Program-made: the position numbers and the translations under genes | Source of the DNA: Burkholderiales bacterium | GTDB taxonomy: Bacteria > Pseudomonadota > Gammaproteobacteria > Burkholderiales > Burkholderiaceae_C | NCBI GenBank assembly: GCA_016213325.1 | Contig: JACRAY010000026.1 | Location: 186,001-250,000, forward strand | Direction: 5' to 3' | Length of the DNA: 64,000 bases | In this document: positions 1 to 7,744 of the stretch, in pieces | Position numbering within the stretch: the first letter of the stretch is position 1 | Layout of the letters: every line of letters starts with the position of its first letter | Notes under the pieces: model-generated | What the model was told of the DNA's origin: nothing | Seen by the model: only the letters and a program-made list of their open reading frames with translations | Database searches by the model: none

Positions 1-982
1 CGATCAGGTACGTCACGTTGAAGCCGATTTCAATGTCGTCACCGGCATAGTCCACGTCGAGCTCGTCCACGGCCTCTTCCTGCTCGGCGTTGTTGCTGGC
101 CACGCGCAGGGTGCCCTTTTCCAGGTTCAGGCGCACGCCCTTGAACTTTTCGCTGGTCAGGATGGCGGTGCGCTGCAGGCTGGCCAGCAGCGGCACGCGG
201 CCCAGGGTCACCGAGTTCTTGTGGTTCTTCGGGATCACGCGGTTGTAGTCGGGGAACTTGCCCTCGACCAGCTTCGTCACGAACTCCATGCCCTCGAAGG
301 CGAATTTGGCCTGGTTGTTGGCAAACTGCATTTCAATGGCGCCGTCGGCGTCGGACAACAGGCGCTGCATTTCCAGCACGGTCTTGCGCGGCAGGATCAC
401 CTCTTGCCGCGGCACTTCCACGTCGAGCATGGCGCTGCCATAGGCCAGGCGGTGGCCGTCAGTGGCTACCAGCGACAGCTGCTTGCCTTCGGCCACGAAC
501 AGGATGCCGTTCAGGTAGTAGCGGATGTCGTGCACGGCCATGGCAAACGACACCTGGTTCAGCAGGTCCTTCAGCACTTTCTGGGGCACGCTGAACTTGG
601 GGCCGAAGCTGGGGGCTTCCTGCACCAGCGGGAAGTCTTCGGCCGGCAGCGTCTGCAGCGTAAAGCGGCTCTTGCCGCCTTTCAGGATCAGCTTGTTCTG
701 GCTGGACTCCAGGCTCACCTGCTGGTCGGACGGCATGGTGCGCAGGATGTCTATCAGCTTGCGCGCGCCGACGGTGGTGGTGTAGTTGCCGCTGTCGCCG
801 TCCAGCTCGGCACTGGTGCGGATCTGGATTTCAAGGTCGCTGGTGGTGAACTGCACGGTGCCGCCGGTCTTGCGGACCAGCACGTTGGCCAGGATCGGGA
901 GCGTGTGGCGCTTCTCGACGATTCCGGCCACCGACTGCAGCACCCCCAGCAGTTTTTCCTGTGTTGCCTTCAGGACAATCAT
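1..982 (-). CDS. dnaN: DNA polymerase III beta sliding clamp (3' end cut by window)
   Basis: Ring-shaped processivity clamp that tethers DNA polymerase III to DNA. The frame opens at an ATG at 982 ([12 protein letters not shown], a typical DnaN start) and stays open to the window edge. About 327 of the usual ~370 residues are present and the C-terminus is outside. Family landmarks include the domain 1 segment [19 protein letters not shown] near residue 175, and FPDYNRVIP in the last third. It lies downstream of dnaA in the same direction with a 45-base gap, the normal dnaA-dnaN order. The identification is secure. Confidence 0.97.
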   Translation of the reverse strand, partial: MIVLKATQEKLLGVLQSVAGIVEKRHTLPILANVLVRKTGGTVQFTTSDLEIQIRTSAELDGDSGNYTTTVGARKLIDILRTMPSDQQVSLESSQNKLILKGGKSRFTLQTLPAEDFPLVQEAPSFGPKFSVPQKVLKDLLNQVSFAMAVHDIRYYLNGILFVAEGKQLSLVATDGHRLAYGSAMLDVEVPRQEVILPRKTVLEMQRLLSDADGAIEMQFANNQAKFAFEGMEFVTKLVEGKFPDYNRVIPKNHKNSVTLGRVPLLASLQRTAILTSEKFKGVRLNLEKGTLRVASNNAEQEEAVDELDVDYAGDDIEIGFNVTYLI

Positions 983-1027
983 GTCTTCCTCTTCTTCTAT
1001 TCGAATTGTGTATTTTGGCGCATCCCG

Positions 1028-2440
1028 TCACCCTTTCAACGTCTGCTCCAGCACATGCAACTGCTGGTTCAGCTCGGTCATCTGCTGCCTTTCGCCGCCG
1101 ATCTTGCGCACCGCATGCAGCACCGTGGTGTGGTCGCGCCCGCCGAACAGCTCGCCGATTTCGGGCAGGCTCTTCTGCGTCAGCTCCTTGGCCAGGTACA
1201 TGGCAATCTGGCGCGGCCGGGCAATGCTGGCCGGGCGCTTCTTGCTGTACATGTCGGCCACCTTGATCTTGTAGTAGTCGGCCACCGTCTTCTGGATGTT
1301 CTCCACGCTGATCTGGCGGTTCTGGATCGACAGCAGGTCGCGCAGCGCCTCGCGCGCCAGCTGGATCGAGATTTCTTTCTGGTTGAAGCGGCTGTAGGCC
1401 AGTATCTTGCGCAGCGCGCCTTCCAGCTCCCGCACGTTGGACCGCACGTTCTTGGCCACGAAAAAGGCCACTTCTTCGGGCATTTCGGCGCTTTCGGCCT
1501 TGGCCTTGTTGATCAGGATGGCCACCCGCATTTCCAGCTCGGGCGGCTCTATGGCCACTGTCAGGCCGGAATCGAAGCGCGAAATCAGCCTTTCGTGGAT
1601 GTCCACCAGCCCCTTGGGGTAGGTGTCCGAAGTCATCACGATGTGGCTCTTCTTGGCCAGCAGGGCTTCGAAGGCGTTGAAGAATTCTTCCTGCGTGCGG
1701 TCCTTGTTGGCAAAGAACTGCACATCGTCGATCAGCAGCAGGTCCAGGCTGTGATATCGGTGCTTGAACTCGTCGAAAGTCTTGCGCTGGTAGGCTTTAA
1801 CCACATCCGACACGAATTGTTCAGCGTGGATGTACAAAACCTTGGCCCCGGGCCGGTCGGCCAGCAGCTTGTTGCCCACCGAATGCACCAGGTGGGTCTT
1901 GCCCAGGCCGACTCCGCCGTAGATGAAAAGCGGGTTGTAAAGCTGCCCCGGCGTGCCCGACACGTGCATGGCCGCGGCGCGCGCCATGCGGTTGGCCGAG
2001 CCCTCGACCAGGTTGTCGAAAGTCAGCGCGGTATTCAGCCGCGTCTTGAAGGCGGAAGAAGCGCTGTCTTCCTCCGGCTCGGGCGGCTCGGTGACCGTGC
2101 GGATCGGCGCGACGGCGGCAGGCTGGAAAGCACGGGCGAGGGCTTCGCGCTGAGTAATCGCTAACTCCAGCTGCACCGGCTGGCCGTACATCTTCTCCAG
2201 CATGCCGGCGATGCGGCCGGCATACTGCGCGCGCACCCAGTCCAGCTTGAACCGGTTGCCCACGTACAAAGTCACCTTGGAGAAGTCGTCGGACACCTGG
2301 GCCACCAGTGGCTTGATCCAGGTGTTGAACTGCTGTTCGGGTAGTTCCTGGGCCAGCTGGTCCACGCAGGCCTGCCACAGGCTGTCGCCTGCGCCCAGGC
2401 TGGCATTGGCAGCCAGGCTGTTGTGTTGCCCCTCGGTCAT
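1028..2440 (-). CDS. dnaA: Chromosomal replication initiator DnaA
   Basis: AAA+ ATPase that binds DnaA boxes and melts the origin. 470 residues, normal length. The N-terminal helicase-loading domain (about 15-90) is followed by a short Pro/Glu linker. The ATPase has Walker [10 protein letters not shown] near residue 175 and Walker B LLIDDVQF. The C-terminal DNA-binding domain carries the signature [15 protein letters not shown]. The ATG has an AGGAG ribosome site about 12 bases upstream. The upstream region holds a good -35/-10 pair whose -35 overlaps a perfect DnaA box, so autoregulation is likely (inference). Confidence 0.98.
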   Translation of the reverse strand: MTEGQHNSLAANASLGAGDSLWQACVDQLAQELPEQQFNTWIKPLVAQVSDDFSKVTLYVGNRFKLDWVRAQYAGRIAGMLEKMYGQPVQLELAITQREALARAFQPAAVAPIRTVTEPPEPEEDSASSAFKTRLNTALTFDNLVEGSANRMARAAAMHVSGTPGQLYNPLFIYGGVGLGKTHLVHSVGNKLLADRPGAKVLYIHAEQFVSDVVKAYQRKTFDEFKHRYHSLDLLLIDDVQFFANKDRTQEEFFNAFEALLAKKSHIVMTSDTYPKGLVDIHERLISRFDSGLTVAIEPPELEMRVAILINKAKAESAEMPEEVAFFVAKNVRSNVRELEGALRKILAYSRFNQKEISIQLAREALRDLLSIQNRQISVENIQKTVADYYKIKVADMYSKKRPASIARPRQIAMYLAKELTQKSLPEIGELFGGRDHTTVLHAVRKIGGERQQMTELNQQLHVLEQTLKG

Positions 2441-2488
2441 CGGAATCCGTTCGCTCCTGTGGATTAGTTTTTGGCGGCGAAACGCTGC

Positions 2489-2517
2489 ATTCTAGTTTGT
2501 GAAGACCTTATCCACAA
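2489..2517 (-). promoter_or_regulatory. Predicted dnaA promoter overlapping a DnaA box
   Basis: Reading leftwards, TTGTGG (2512-2517) and TAGAAT (2489-2494) are separated by exactly 17 bases, a good sigma-70 promoter for dnaA. The perfect DnaA box TTATCCACA at 2508-2516 covers most of the -35 element. A one-mismatch box (TAATCCACA on the minus strand, 2458-2466) lies in the leader beside the SD. Two boxes in a 184-base gap suit autoregulation. They are too few to claim this gap as the whole oriC. Confidence 0.6.
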
Positions 2518-2572
2518 ATCTTCGGCGGGTCGCGGCGTGCCGGCTCATCCATGCCCGCAAGCCCGGCCGGCG

Positions 2573-2601
2573 TTGTAGGGGCAGGCATTTTCGACGATAA
2601 T
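2573..2601 (+). promoter_or_regulatory. Predicted rpmH promoter
   Basis: TTGTAG (2573-2578) and GATAAT (2596-2601) are spaced by 17 bases and lie 24 bases before the rpmH ATG. This is the expected place for the promoter of the rpmH-rnpA-yidD-yidC transcript. It is based on sequence match only. Confidence 0.5.
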
Positions 2602-2624
2602 CTTGGGTTCCCCTGAGAACCATC

Positions 2625-2759
2625 ATGAAACGTACCTACCAACCTTCCAAAGTGCGCCGTGCCCGCACCCACGGCTTTCTCGTGCGCATGAAGACGCGTG
2701 GTGGCCGCGCCGTCATCAATGCGCGCCGCGCCAAGGGCCGCAAGCGCCTGGCCGTCTAA
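2625..2759 (+). CDS. rpmH: 50S ribosomal protein L34
   Basis: Small, very basic protein of the large ribosomal subunit. 44 residues beginning [18 protein letters not shown] and ending KGRKRLAV, the universal L34 pattern and exact usual length. It is the first gene of the conserved rpmH-rnpA-yidD-yidC cluster, 40 bases before rnpA, and is divergent from dnaA. Confidence 0.98.
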   Translation: MKRTYQPSKVRRARTHGFLVRMKTRGGRAVINARRAKGRKRLAV

Positions 2760-2798
2760 GCCGGCATTCGCGGCTTTTCCCGCGGGTCGCCCCTCGTC

Positions 2799-3176
2799 GT
2801 GCAGCGGCTGAAGAACCGGGCCCAGTACGAGGCAGCGATGGCGGGAGGCACCATTTCCCGCACGGCGCATTTCGTGCTGCATCGCGCAGGGCTTGGGGCC
2901 CAAGAGGCCCAGGCCCTGTTTGCCGTGCGCGACCAGCCCTGGGTCGGCGCCGTCGTGCCCAAGCGCTGGGCCAGGCGGGCGGTCACCCGCAACGGGATCA
3001 AGCGGCAGATATACGCGGTGAGTTCTTCCTTCGAAGCCAGCCTGTCCTGCGCCGCCCATGTGGTGCGGCTGCGCGCAGCGTTTGCCAAGGATGAGTTCAA
3101 GAGTGCCTGGTCGGAGCCGCTGAAGAAGGCGGTGCGGGGCGAGTTGCTGCAACTCTTCGGGCAGGTCCAGCCATGA
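2799..3176 (+). CDS. rnpA: Ribonuclease P protein component
   Basis: Protein subunit of RNase P, which removes 5' leaders from tRNA precursors together with the M1 RNA. 125 residues from a GTG start. The basic RNR-type helix is recognisable as [17 protein letters not shown] around residues 55-70. Position between rpmH and yidD is diagnostic. The stop overlaps the yidD ATG (ATGA at 3173), suggesting coupled translation. Confidence 0.93.
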   Translation: MQRLKNRAQYEAAMAGGTISRTAHFVLHRAGLGAQEAQALFAVRDQPWVGAVVPKRWARRAVTRNGIKRQIYAVSSSFEASLSCAAHVVRLRAAFAKDEFKSAWSEPLKKAVRGELLQLFGQVQP

Positions 3177-3421
3177 AGCGCCTGCTGATCGCCCTCGTCA
3201 AGCTCTACCGCCTGACCCTGTCCCCCTGGCTAGGCTCGGCCTGCCGCTTCACCCCCACCTGCTCGGTCTATTCCATCGAAGCCCTCGAGAAGCACGGCGC
3301 GCTGGGCGGCTCGTACCTGACAATCGCACGCATCGCGCGCTGTAACCCGCTGTGCCGCGGCGGGCATGACCCGGTACCCGACCGGCTGTTCTCGCGCCTC
3401 ACCAAGAAAACAACGACATGA
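3173..3421 (+). CDS. yidD: Membrane protein insertion efficiency factor YidD
   Basis: Small membrane-associated protein that assists YidC-dependent insertion. 82 residues. Family signature [20 protein letters not shown] with conserved cysteines, then [18 protein letters not shown] and the C-terminal [14 protein letters not shown]. It overlaps both neighbours (ATGA junctions with rnpA and yidC), so the three are very likely one transcript. Confidence 0.96.
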   Translation: MKRLLIALVKLYRLTLSPWLGSACRFTPTCSVYSIEALEKHGALGGSYLTIARIARCNPLCRGGHDPVPDRLFSRLTKKTTT

Positions 3422-5127
3422 CAGACATTCGCCGCTCCATCCTGTGGGTGATCTTCGGCTTCTCCATGGTGCTGCTGTGGGACCAATGGCAGGTGCATAG
3501 CGGCAAGCCCGCCACCTTCTTTCCCTCGGCGGCCGTCAAGACGGCGTCGGCCCCGGCCACGCCGGCCAGCGGCGCGCCCACGGCGACCCCGGGTGCCGTG
3601 CCTTCGGCCACCGGCACCGCCACGGTGGCCGCCGTGCCGCCCAGCGGCGGCGCCAGCGCACCGGCCGCGCCGCGCGAGCGCTTCACCGTCACCACCGACG
3701 TGATGAAGGTGACCTTCGACACCGAAGGCGGCAGCATCGTGCGCAACGAGCTGCTGAAGCACGTGGCCGAAAGCGCGGGCAAGGGCAACAGCCCCTTCGT
3801 GCTGATGGACCAGCGCCCCGACATGGTCTACGTGGCGCAGTCCGGCCTGATCGGCGCGCCGGAGCTGCCCAACCACAAGACGGTCATGACGGCCAGCGGC
3901 CCGCGCGAGCTGAAGGAAGCCAACGAGATCGCGGTCCGGTTCGAGTCGCCGGCGCAAGGCGGCGTGAAGCTGGTCAAGACCTATACGCTCAAGCGCGGCT
4001 CGTACGAGATGCAGGTGAAGCACGAGGTGGTCAACGCGGGCGCGGCGCCCGTCACGCCGCAGCTCTACGTGCAGCTGGTGCGCGGCGCGTCCGACGCCAA
4101 CACCGGCTCGTTCATCACCAACCCCACCGGCACCTTCACCGGCCCGGCGGTGTACACCGAAGACAAGAAGTTCCAGAAGGTCGAGTTCAGCGACATCGAC
4201 AAGAACAAGGCCGACTTCCAGAAGGAAGCGACCACTGGCTACGTGGCCATGGTCCAGCACTACTTCGCCAGCGCGTGGATCCTGCCTGAAGGCACCAAGC
4301 ACGAGAACTTCGTGCGCAAGGTCGACAGCGCGCAGTTTTCGGTGGGCATGATAGCGCCGCTGGCACCGGTAGCGCCCGGCGCCACGCAGGCCGTCGAGGC
4401 CAAGCTGTTCACCGGCCCGCAGGAAGAGAAGCTGCTCGAAAGGGTGAGCCCCGGCCTCGACCTGGTCAAGGACTACGGCATCTTCACCATCATCGCCAAG
4501 CCGCTGTACTGGCTGCTCGACAAGCTGCACAGCTTCATCGGCAACTGGGGCTGGTCCATCGTGGCGCTGGTGCTGATCATCAAGATCGCGTTCTACTGGC
4601 TGCAGGCCAAGGGCTACGAGAGCATGGCCAGGATGAAGGCCATCAACCCGCGCGTGATGGCGCTGCGCGAGCGCTACAAGGAGAACCCGCAGCAGATGCA
4701 GCAGGAGATGATGCGCATCTACAAGGAAGAAAAGGTCAACCCGCTGGGCGGCTGCCTGCCCATCCTGGTGCAGATCCCGGTGTTCATCGCGCTGTACTGG
4801 GTGCTGCTGTCCAGCGTGGAGATGCGCAACGCACCGTGGATCGGCTGGATCCGCGACCTGGCGTCGCCCGACCCGTACTACATCCTGCCCGTCATCATGA
4901 CCGGCACCACGCTGCTGCAGACCGCGCTGAACCCGGTGCCGCCCGACCCGATGCAGGCCAAGATGATGTGGTTCATGCCGCTGATCTTCAGCGTCATGTT
5001 CTTCTTCTTCCCGGCGGGGCTGGTGCTGTACTGGATCACCAACAACATCCTGTCGATCGCCCAGCAGTGGTTGATCAATACGCGCATGGGTGTGCCGCCG
5101 GAGTTCAACCTGCCGAAGTTCTCGTAG
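3418..5127 (+). CDS. yidC: Membrane protein insertase YidC
   Basis: Oxa1-family insertase and chaperone of the inner membrane. 569 residues, normal for Gram-negative YidC. An N-terminal membrane anchor (about 7-25) is followed by an Ala/Pro/Thr-rich linker, the large periplasmic beta-domain (about 80-340), then the five-helix core. The core contains the cytoplasmic loop [15 protein letters not shown] and [22 protein letters not shown], and ends in the hydrophobic segment before [12 protein letters not shown]. The next gene in the usual order would be mnmE, but here 2.6 kb of other genes intervenes. Confidence 0.98.
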   Translation: MTDIRRSILWVIFGFSMVLLWDQWQVHSGKPATFFPSAAVKTASAPATPASGAPTATPGAVPSATGTATVAAVPPSGGASAPAAPRERFTVTTDVMKVTFDTEGGSIVRNELLKHVAESAGKGNSPFVLMDQRPDMVYVAQSGLIGAPELPNHKTVMTASGPRELKEANEIAVRFESPAQGGVKLVKTYTLKRGSYEMQVKHEVVNAGAAPVTPQLYVQLVRGASDANTGSFITNPTGTFTGPAVYTEDKKFQKVEFSDIDKNKADFQKEATTGYVAMVQHYFASAWILPEGTKHENFVRKVDSAQFSVGMIAPLAPVAPGATQAVEAKLFTGPQEEKLLERVSPGLDLVKDYGIFTIIAKPLYWLLDKLHSFIGNWGWSIVALVLIIKIAFYWLQAKGYESMARMKAINPRVMALRERYKENPQQMQQEMMRIYKEEKVNPLGGCLPILVQIPVFIALYWVLLSSVEMRNAPWIGWIRDLASPDPYYILPVIMTGTTLLQTALNPVPPDPMQAKMMWFMPLIFSVMFFFFPAGLVLYWITNNILSIAQQWLINTRMGVPPEFNLPKFS

Positions 5128-5128
5128 G

Positions 5129-5163
5129 TTGTCATTGCGGGCTTGACCCGCAATCCATGACAA
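5129..5163. repeat. Palindromic intergenic repeat, family R1 (copy 1)
   Basis: Nested inverted repeat directly after yidC. Outer arms TTGTCAT / ATGACAA enclose inner arms ATTGCGGG / CCCGCAAT around a short TTGA-containing centre. The same outer arms and closely related inner arms recur at 7664-7737. A related half-element occurs inside mnmE. It resembles REP-type elements of high-GC proteobacteria. Confidence 0.8.
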
Positions 5164-5173
5164 TGGGTGCGCC

Positions 5174-6229
5174 ATGCCCCTGCGCCAGGACATCCGTTTC
5201 TGCACCACTCGCGACGGCGTGCGCATCGCCCATGCCGCCAGCGGGACCGGCCCCCCGCTGGTACGGGCGGGCACGTGGATGAACCACCTCGAAGTCGAAG
5301 CACAGGAAGCCGACAGCGTCGTGCGCTTCGAGCAGCTGGGACGCCGCAATACCGTGATCCGCTACGACGCGCGGGGCTCGGGGCTGTCGGACCGTCACGT
5401 GCCGGAAATCACTTTCGAAGGGTTCCTGGCCGACCTGGAAGCGGTGGTCGACGCGCGCGAGCTCGCCACGTTTTCCCTGCTCGGCGTCTCGGCCGGGGCA
5501 GCCCTCAGCCTGGCCTATGCCGTCAAGCACCCGCAGCGCGTGGAGCGTGTCGTCATCCTGAACGGCTTCGCGCGCTCCTACTTCAGCGCGAGCACCGCAA
5601 CTGCGGAACTGCGCGCCGAAGCAGAACTCATCCTGCGCACTGCGCAGCAGGGATGGGAGTCGGACAAGCCGTTCTTCCGCGAGATGTTCGTGCGGCAACT
5701 GGTCGGTCCTGCCGCGCCGAAGGTGCGCGAGGAGGTCGAACACCGCATGCGCGCTTCGATGACGGGCGAGATGGCCGCCCGGCACCTGCGCTGCAACTAC
5801 GCGACGGACGTCCTGGACTTGGCCGGCCGTGTCGCCTGCCCGGTGCTGGTGTTCCATTCGCGCAGTGACGAAATGGTGTTGTTCGAACAGGGCCGCAAGC
5901 TCGCCGCGGGCGTCCCAGGCTCTCGCTTCGTGCCGCTGGAAGCCAGCGCGCACTACCTGCTCACCACGGACCCCGCCTATCCCGTCTTCCAACGGGAGAT
6001 GGAGGCTTTCCTGCATCCGGGTGAGCCTGCCGGCGCGCGGCTCACGCCGCGCCAGGCCGAGGTGCTCACCCAGGTGTCGGTGGGCCAGACTGACAAGGAA
6101 ATCGCCCGGGCGCTGCAGTTGAGCCCGCGCACGGTCGAAATGCACGTAGCGGGCGCCATGAAGGCGCTCGACTGCGCTACCCGGGCCGAGGCCGTGGCCA
6201 AGGCCGCGGCGGCCGGACTGCTGCCGTAG
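5174..6229 (+). CDS. Alpha/beta-hydrolase fused to LuxR-type DNA-binding domain (paralogue 1)
   Basis: 351 residues. The N-terminal ~270 residues are an alpha/beta-hydrolase fold: nucleophile elbow GVSAG (Ser106), a candidate acid in SRSDEM near 232, and His in SAHYLL near 258. The last ~60 residues are a GerE/LuxR helix-turn-helix (LTPRQAEVL, DKEIARALQLSPRTVEMH). The architecture suggests a one-component regulator whose hydrolase fold senses or hydrolyses a ligand; the ligand is unknown. The next gene, 7 bases on, is a paralogue. Their HTH regions differ at only 4 of 59 residues, while the hydrolase parts have diverged widely. No signal peptide. Confidence 0.85.
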   Translation: MPLRQDIRFCTTRDGVRIAHAASGTGPPLVRAGTWMNHLEVEAQEADSVVRFEQLGRRNTVIRYDARGSGLSDRHVPEITFEGFLADLEAVVDARELATFSLLGVSAGAALSLAYAVKHPQRVERVVILNGFARSYFSASTATAELRAEAELILRTAQQGWESDKPFFREMFVRQLVGPAAPKVREEVEHRMRASMTGEMAARHLRCNYATDVLDLAGRVACPVLVFHSRSDEMVLFEQGRKLAAGVPGSRFVPLEASAHYLLTTDPAYPVFQREMEAFLHPGEPAGARLTPRQAEVLTQVSVGQTDKEIARALQLSPRTVEMHVAGAMKALDCATRAEAVAKAAAAGLLP

Positions 6230-6236
6230 GGCCCTG

Positions 6237-7304
6237 ATGACCATCCGCCCGGACATCCGCTTCTGCACCACCGCCGACGGCGTGCAGCTCGCGATGGGCC
6301 TGTATGGCAAGGGGCCGCCCATCGTGCGGGCAGCTACCTGGCTCACGCACATGGAGCGTGATGTCGAGTCCGACGGCAACCGCCCATGGATCGAGGCGCT
6401 GTCGCAGCACCATACCTACGTCACCTACGACATGCGCGGCTGCGGGCTGTCGTCGCGCCAGGTCGACGACGTGTCCGTCGACGCCTGGGTGCGCGACCTC
6501 GAGACGGTGGTCGATGCGCTGGGGCTCGAGCGGTTTCCGCTGGTGGGCTTCTCGCAGGGCGCCGCCATCGCGGTGCGCTACGCCGCGCTGCATCCCGAGC
6601 GCGTGAGCGCGCTGGTGGCTTTCGGCCCCTTCGCCACGTCGTACTTCACCACCGGCAACCCCGACCCCCGCATCCGCGAAGAAGCCGAGATGCTGCTGAA
6701 GATCGTCAAGCTCGGCTGGGGCCAGCAGAGCCCGGCGCTGCGGCAGGTGTTCGTCAGCAAGTTCATGCCCAACGCCAGTGCCGAAAGGCGCAGTGCTTTC
6801 GACGACTACCAGCGCCTGACGGCCGACGCCGGCATGGCGGAACGCTGCATGCGCGCCATGTTCAGCGTGGACGTGCGCGCGGACGCGAAGCGGGTGCGTT
6901 GCCCTGCTTTGGTATTCCACTCCCGGCGCGACCAGATGATCCACTTCGAAATGGGTCGCAAGCTGGCTGCCTTGATCCCCGGCGCGCGCTTCGTGCCCAT
7001 CGACAGCGACAACCACTTGCCCTTCGGCGACGAGCCGGCCTGGGCGACGGTGGCCGGGCACTTGCGTGACTTTCTCGGCGAGGTGGCGCCGCTGCCGCAG
7101 GCGGTGCACCTCACGCCGCGGCAGGCCGAGGTGCTGTTGCAGGTGTCGGCAGGCCACACCGACAAGGCCATCGCCCGGGCGCTGCAGCTGAGCCCGCGCA
7201 CCGTCGAAATGCACGTGGCGGGCGCCATGAAGGCGCTGGACTGCGCCACGCGCGCCGAGGCCGTGGCCAAGGCTGCGGCTGCGGGCTGGCTGGCACCACG
7301 GTAG
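6237..7304 (+). CDS. Alpha/beta-hydrolase fused to LuxR-type DNA-binding domain (paralogue 2)
   Basis: 355 residues, same plan as the preceding gene. Nucleophile elbow GFSQG (Ser106), acid in SRRDQM and His in SDNHLPFG give an apparently intact triad. The C-terminal LuxR HTH (LTPRQAEVLLQVSAG, LSPRTVEMHVAGAMKALD) is almost identical to that of paralogue 1. It starts 7 bases after its neighbour, so the pair is probably cotranscribed. Near-identical DNA-binding domains with divergent sensor domains suggest both act on the same operators in response to different ligands (inference). Confidence 0.85.
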   Translation: MTIRPDIRFCTTADGVQLAMGLYGKGPPIVRAATWLTHMERDVESDGNRPWIEALSQHHTYVTYDMRGCGLSSRQVDDVSVDAWVRDLETVVDALGLERFPLVGFSQGAAIAVRYAALHPERVSALVAFGPFATSYFTTGNPDPRIREEAEMLLKIVKLGWGQQSPALRQVFVSKFMPNASAERRSAFDDYQRLTADAGMAERCMRAMFSVDVRADAKRVRCPALVFHSRRDQMIHFEMGRKLAALIPGARFVPIDSDNHLPFGDEPAWATVAGHLRDFLGEVAPLPQAVHLTPRQAEVLLQVSAGHTDKAIARALQLSPRTVEMHVAGAMKALDCATRAEAVAKAAAAGWLAPR

Positions 7305-7337
7305 TCCTACCGTAGCCGCGGGCGGGCGATACCGTAG
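7299..7337. promoter_or_regulatory. CTACCGTAG dyads before the DUF2917 gene
   Basis: A perfect dyad CGGTAG-TC-CTACCG spans 7299-7312 across the stop codon of hydrolase-LuxR paralogue 2. The octamer TACCGTAG occurs at 7308-7315 and again at 7330-7337, 22 bases apart (about two helical turns). This looks like an operator array upstream of the DUF2917 gene. Binding by the adjacent LuxR-type proteins is only a hypothesis. Confidence 0.35.
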
Positions 7338-7408
7338 TCCGCACACTGCCCGGATTGGCGGGCGCCGACCAAACTGGCTCCATCGCACCACCAACCGCGG
7401 AGCCCGAC

Positions 7409-7681
7409 ATGAACCTCACCCTCAACGCCTCCTTCCTGCCGCAGCAGCCCGCCCGCCGCGAGCCTGCGAGCCGCACTCAGGGCCTGGCAAAGGGCGCCCT
7501 GCTGCGCATCGACCGCCCGCTCGGCGCCGTGGTGCAGTGCAGCCGCGGAACGGTGTGGGTCACGCATGACGGCGACCCGAAGGACGTGGTGCTGGAGGCC
7601 GGCGAAAGCTATCGCAGCCGCTCGGCGGCGCGCCTGATCGTGCAGGCGCTGGAAGACTCCGACTTGTCATTGCGGACTTGA
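7409..7681 (+). CDS. DUF2917 family protein
   Basis: 90 residues from the ATG at 7409; an upstream extension in the same frame is low-complexity and unlikely. The core matches the DUF2917 pattern: a hydrophobic beta strand LLRIDRPLGAVVQCSRGTVWVTHDGDPKDVVLEAG, then a short Arg/Ser-rich end. The fold is probably a small beta-barrel. The family is common in Burkholderiales and has no assigned function. The last residues (LSLRT) and the stop codon are supplied by the R1 repeat starting at 7664. Confidence 0.7.
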   Translation: MNLTLNASFLPQQPARREPASRTQGLAKGALLRIDRPLGAVVQCSRGTVWVTHDGDPKDVVLEAGESYRSRSAARLIVQALEDSDLSLRT

Positions 7682-7737
7682 TCCGCAATCCATGGCACTG
7701 CGGCGCGATGGATGCCGGATCGAGTCCGGCATGACAA
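7664..7737. repeat. Palindromic repeat, family R1 (copy 2, composite)
   Basis: Outer arms TTGTCAT and ATGACAA as in copy 1. Inside are two hairpins: TTGCGGA/TCCGCAA-type and GCCGGAT/GTCCGGC-type. It overlaps the end of the DUF2917 gene and stops 7 bases before the mnmE start codon. Together with copy 1 it brackets the insert between yidC and mnmE. Confidence 0.75.
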
Positions 7738-7744
7738 TACATGG

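Noticed and set aside
221..2164. Long open frame (647 codons) on the plus strand across dnaN and dnaA
   Set aside because: It is antisense to two clear genes. High GC leaves few stops in the opposite frame, and the composition (His/Gln/Leu-rich) is typical of such shadows.
2441..2624. The dnaA-rpmH gap as complete oriC
   Set aside because: Only one perfect and one near-perfect DnaA box, and no clear AT-rich unwinding block. Recorded as the dnaA promoter/autoregulation region instead.
3268..5349. 693-codon minus-strand open frame opposite yidC
   Set aside because: yidC has full family signatures. The antisense frame has none.
7712..7744. Upstream ATG at 7712 as the mnmE start
   Set aside because: The extra 11 residues are encoded by the R1 repeat, and the ATG at 7745 gives the family-typical N-terminus.
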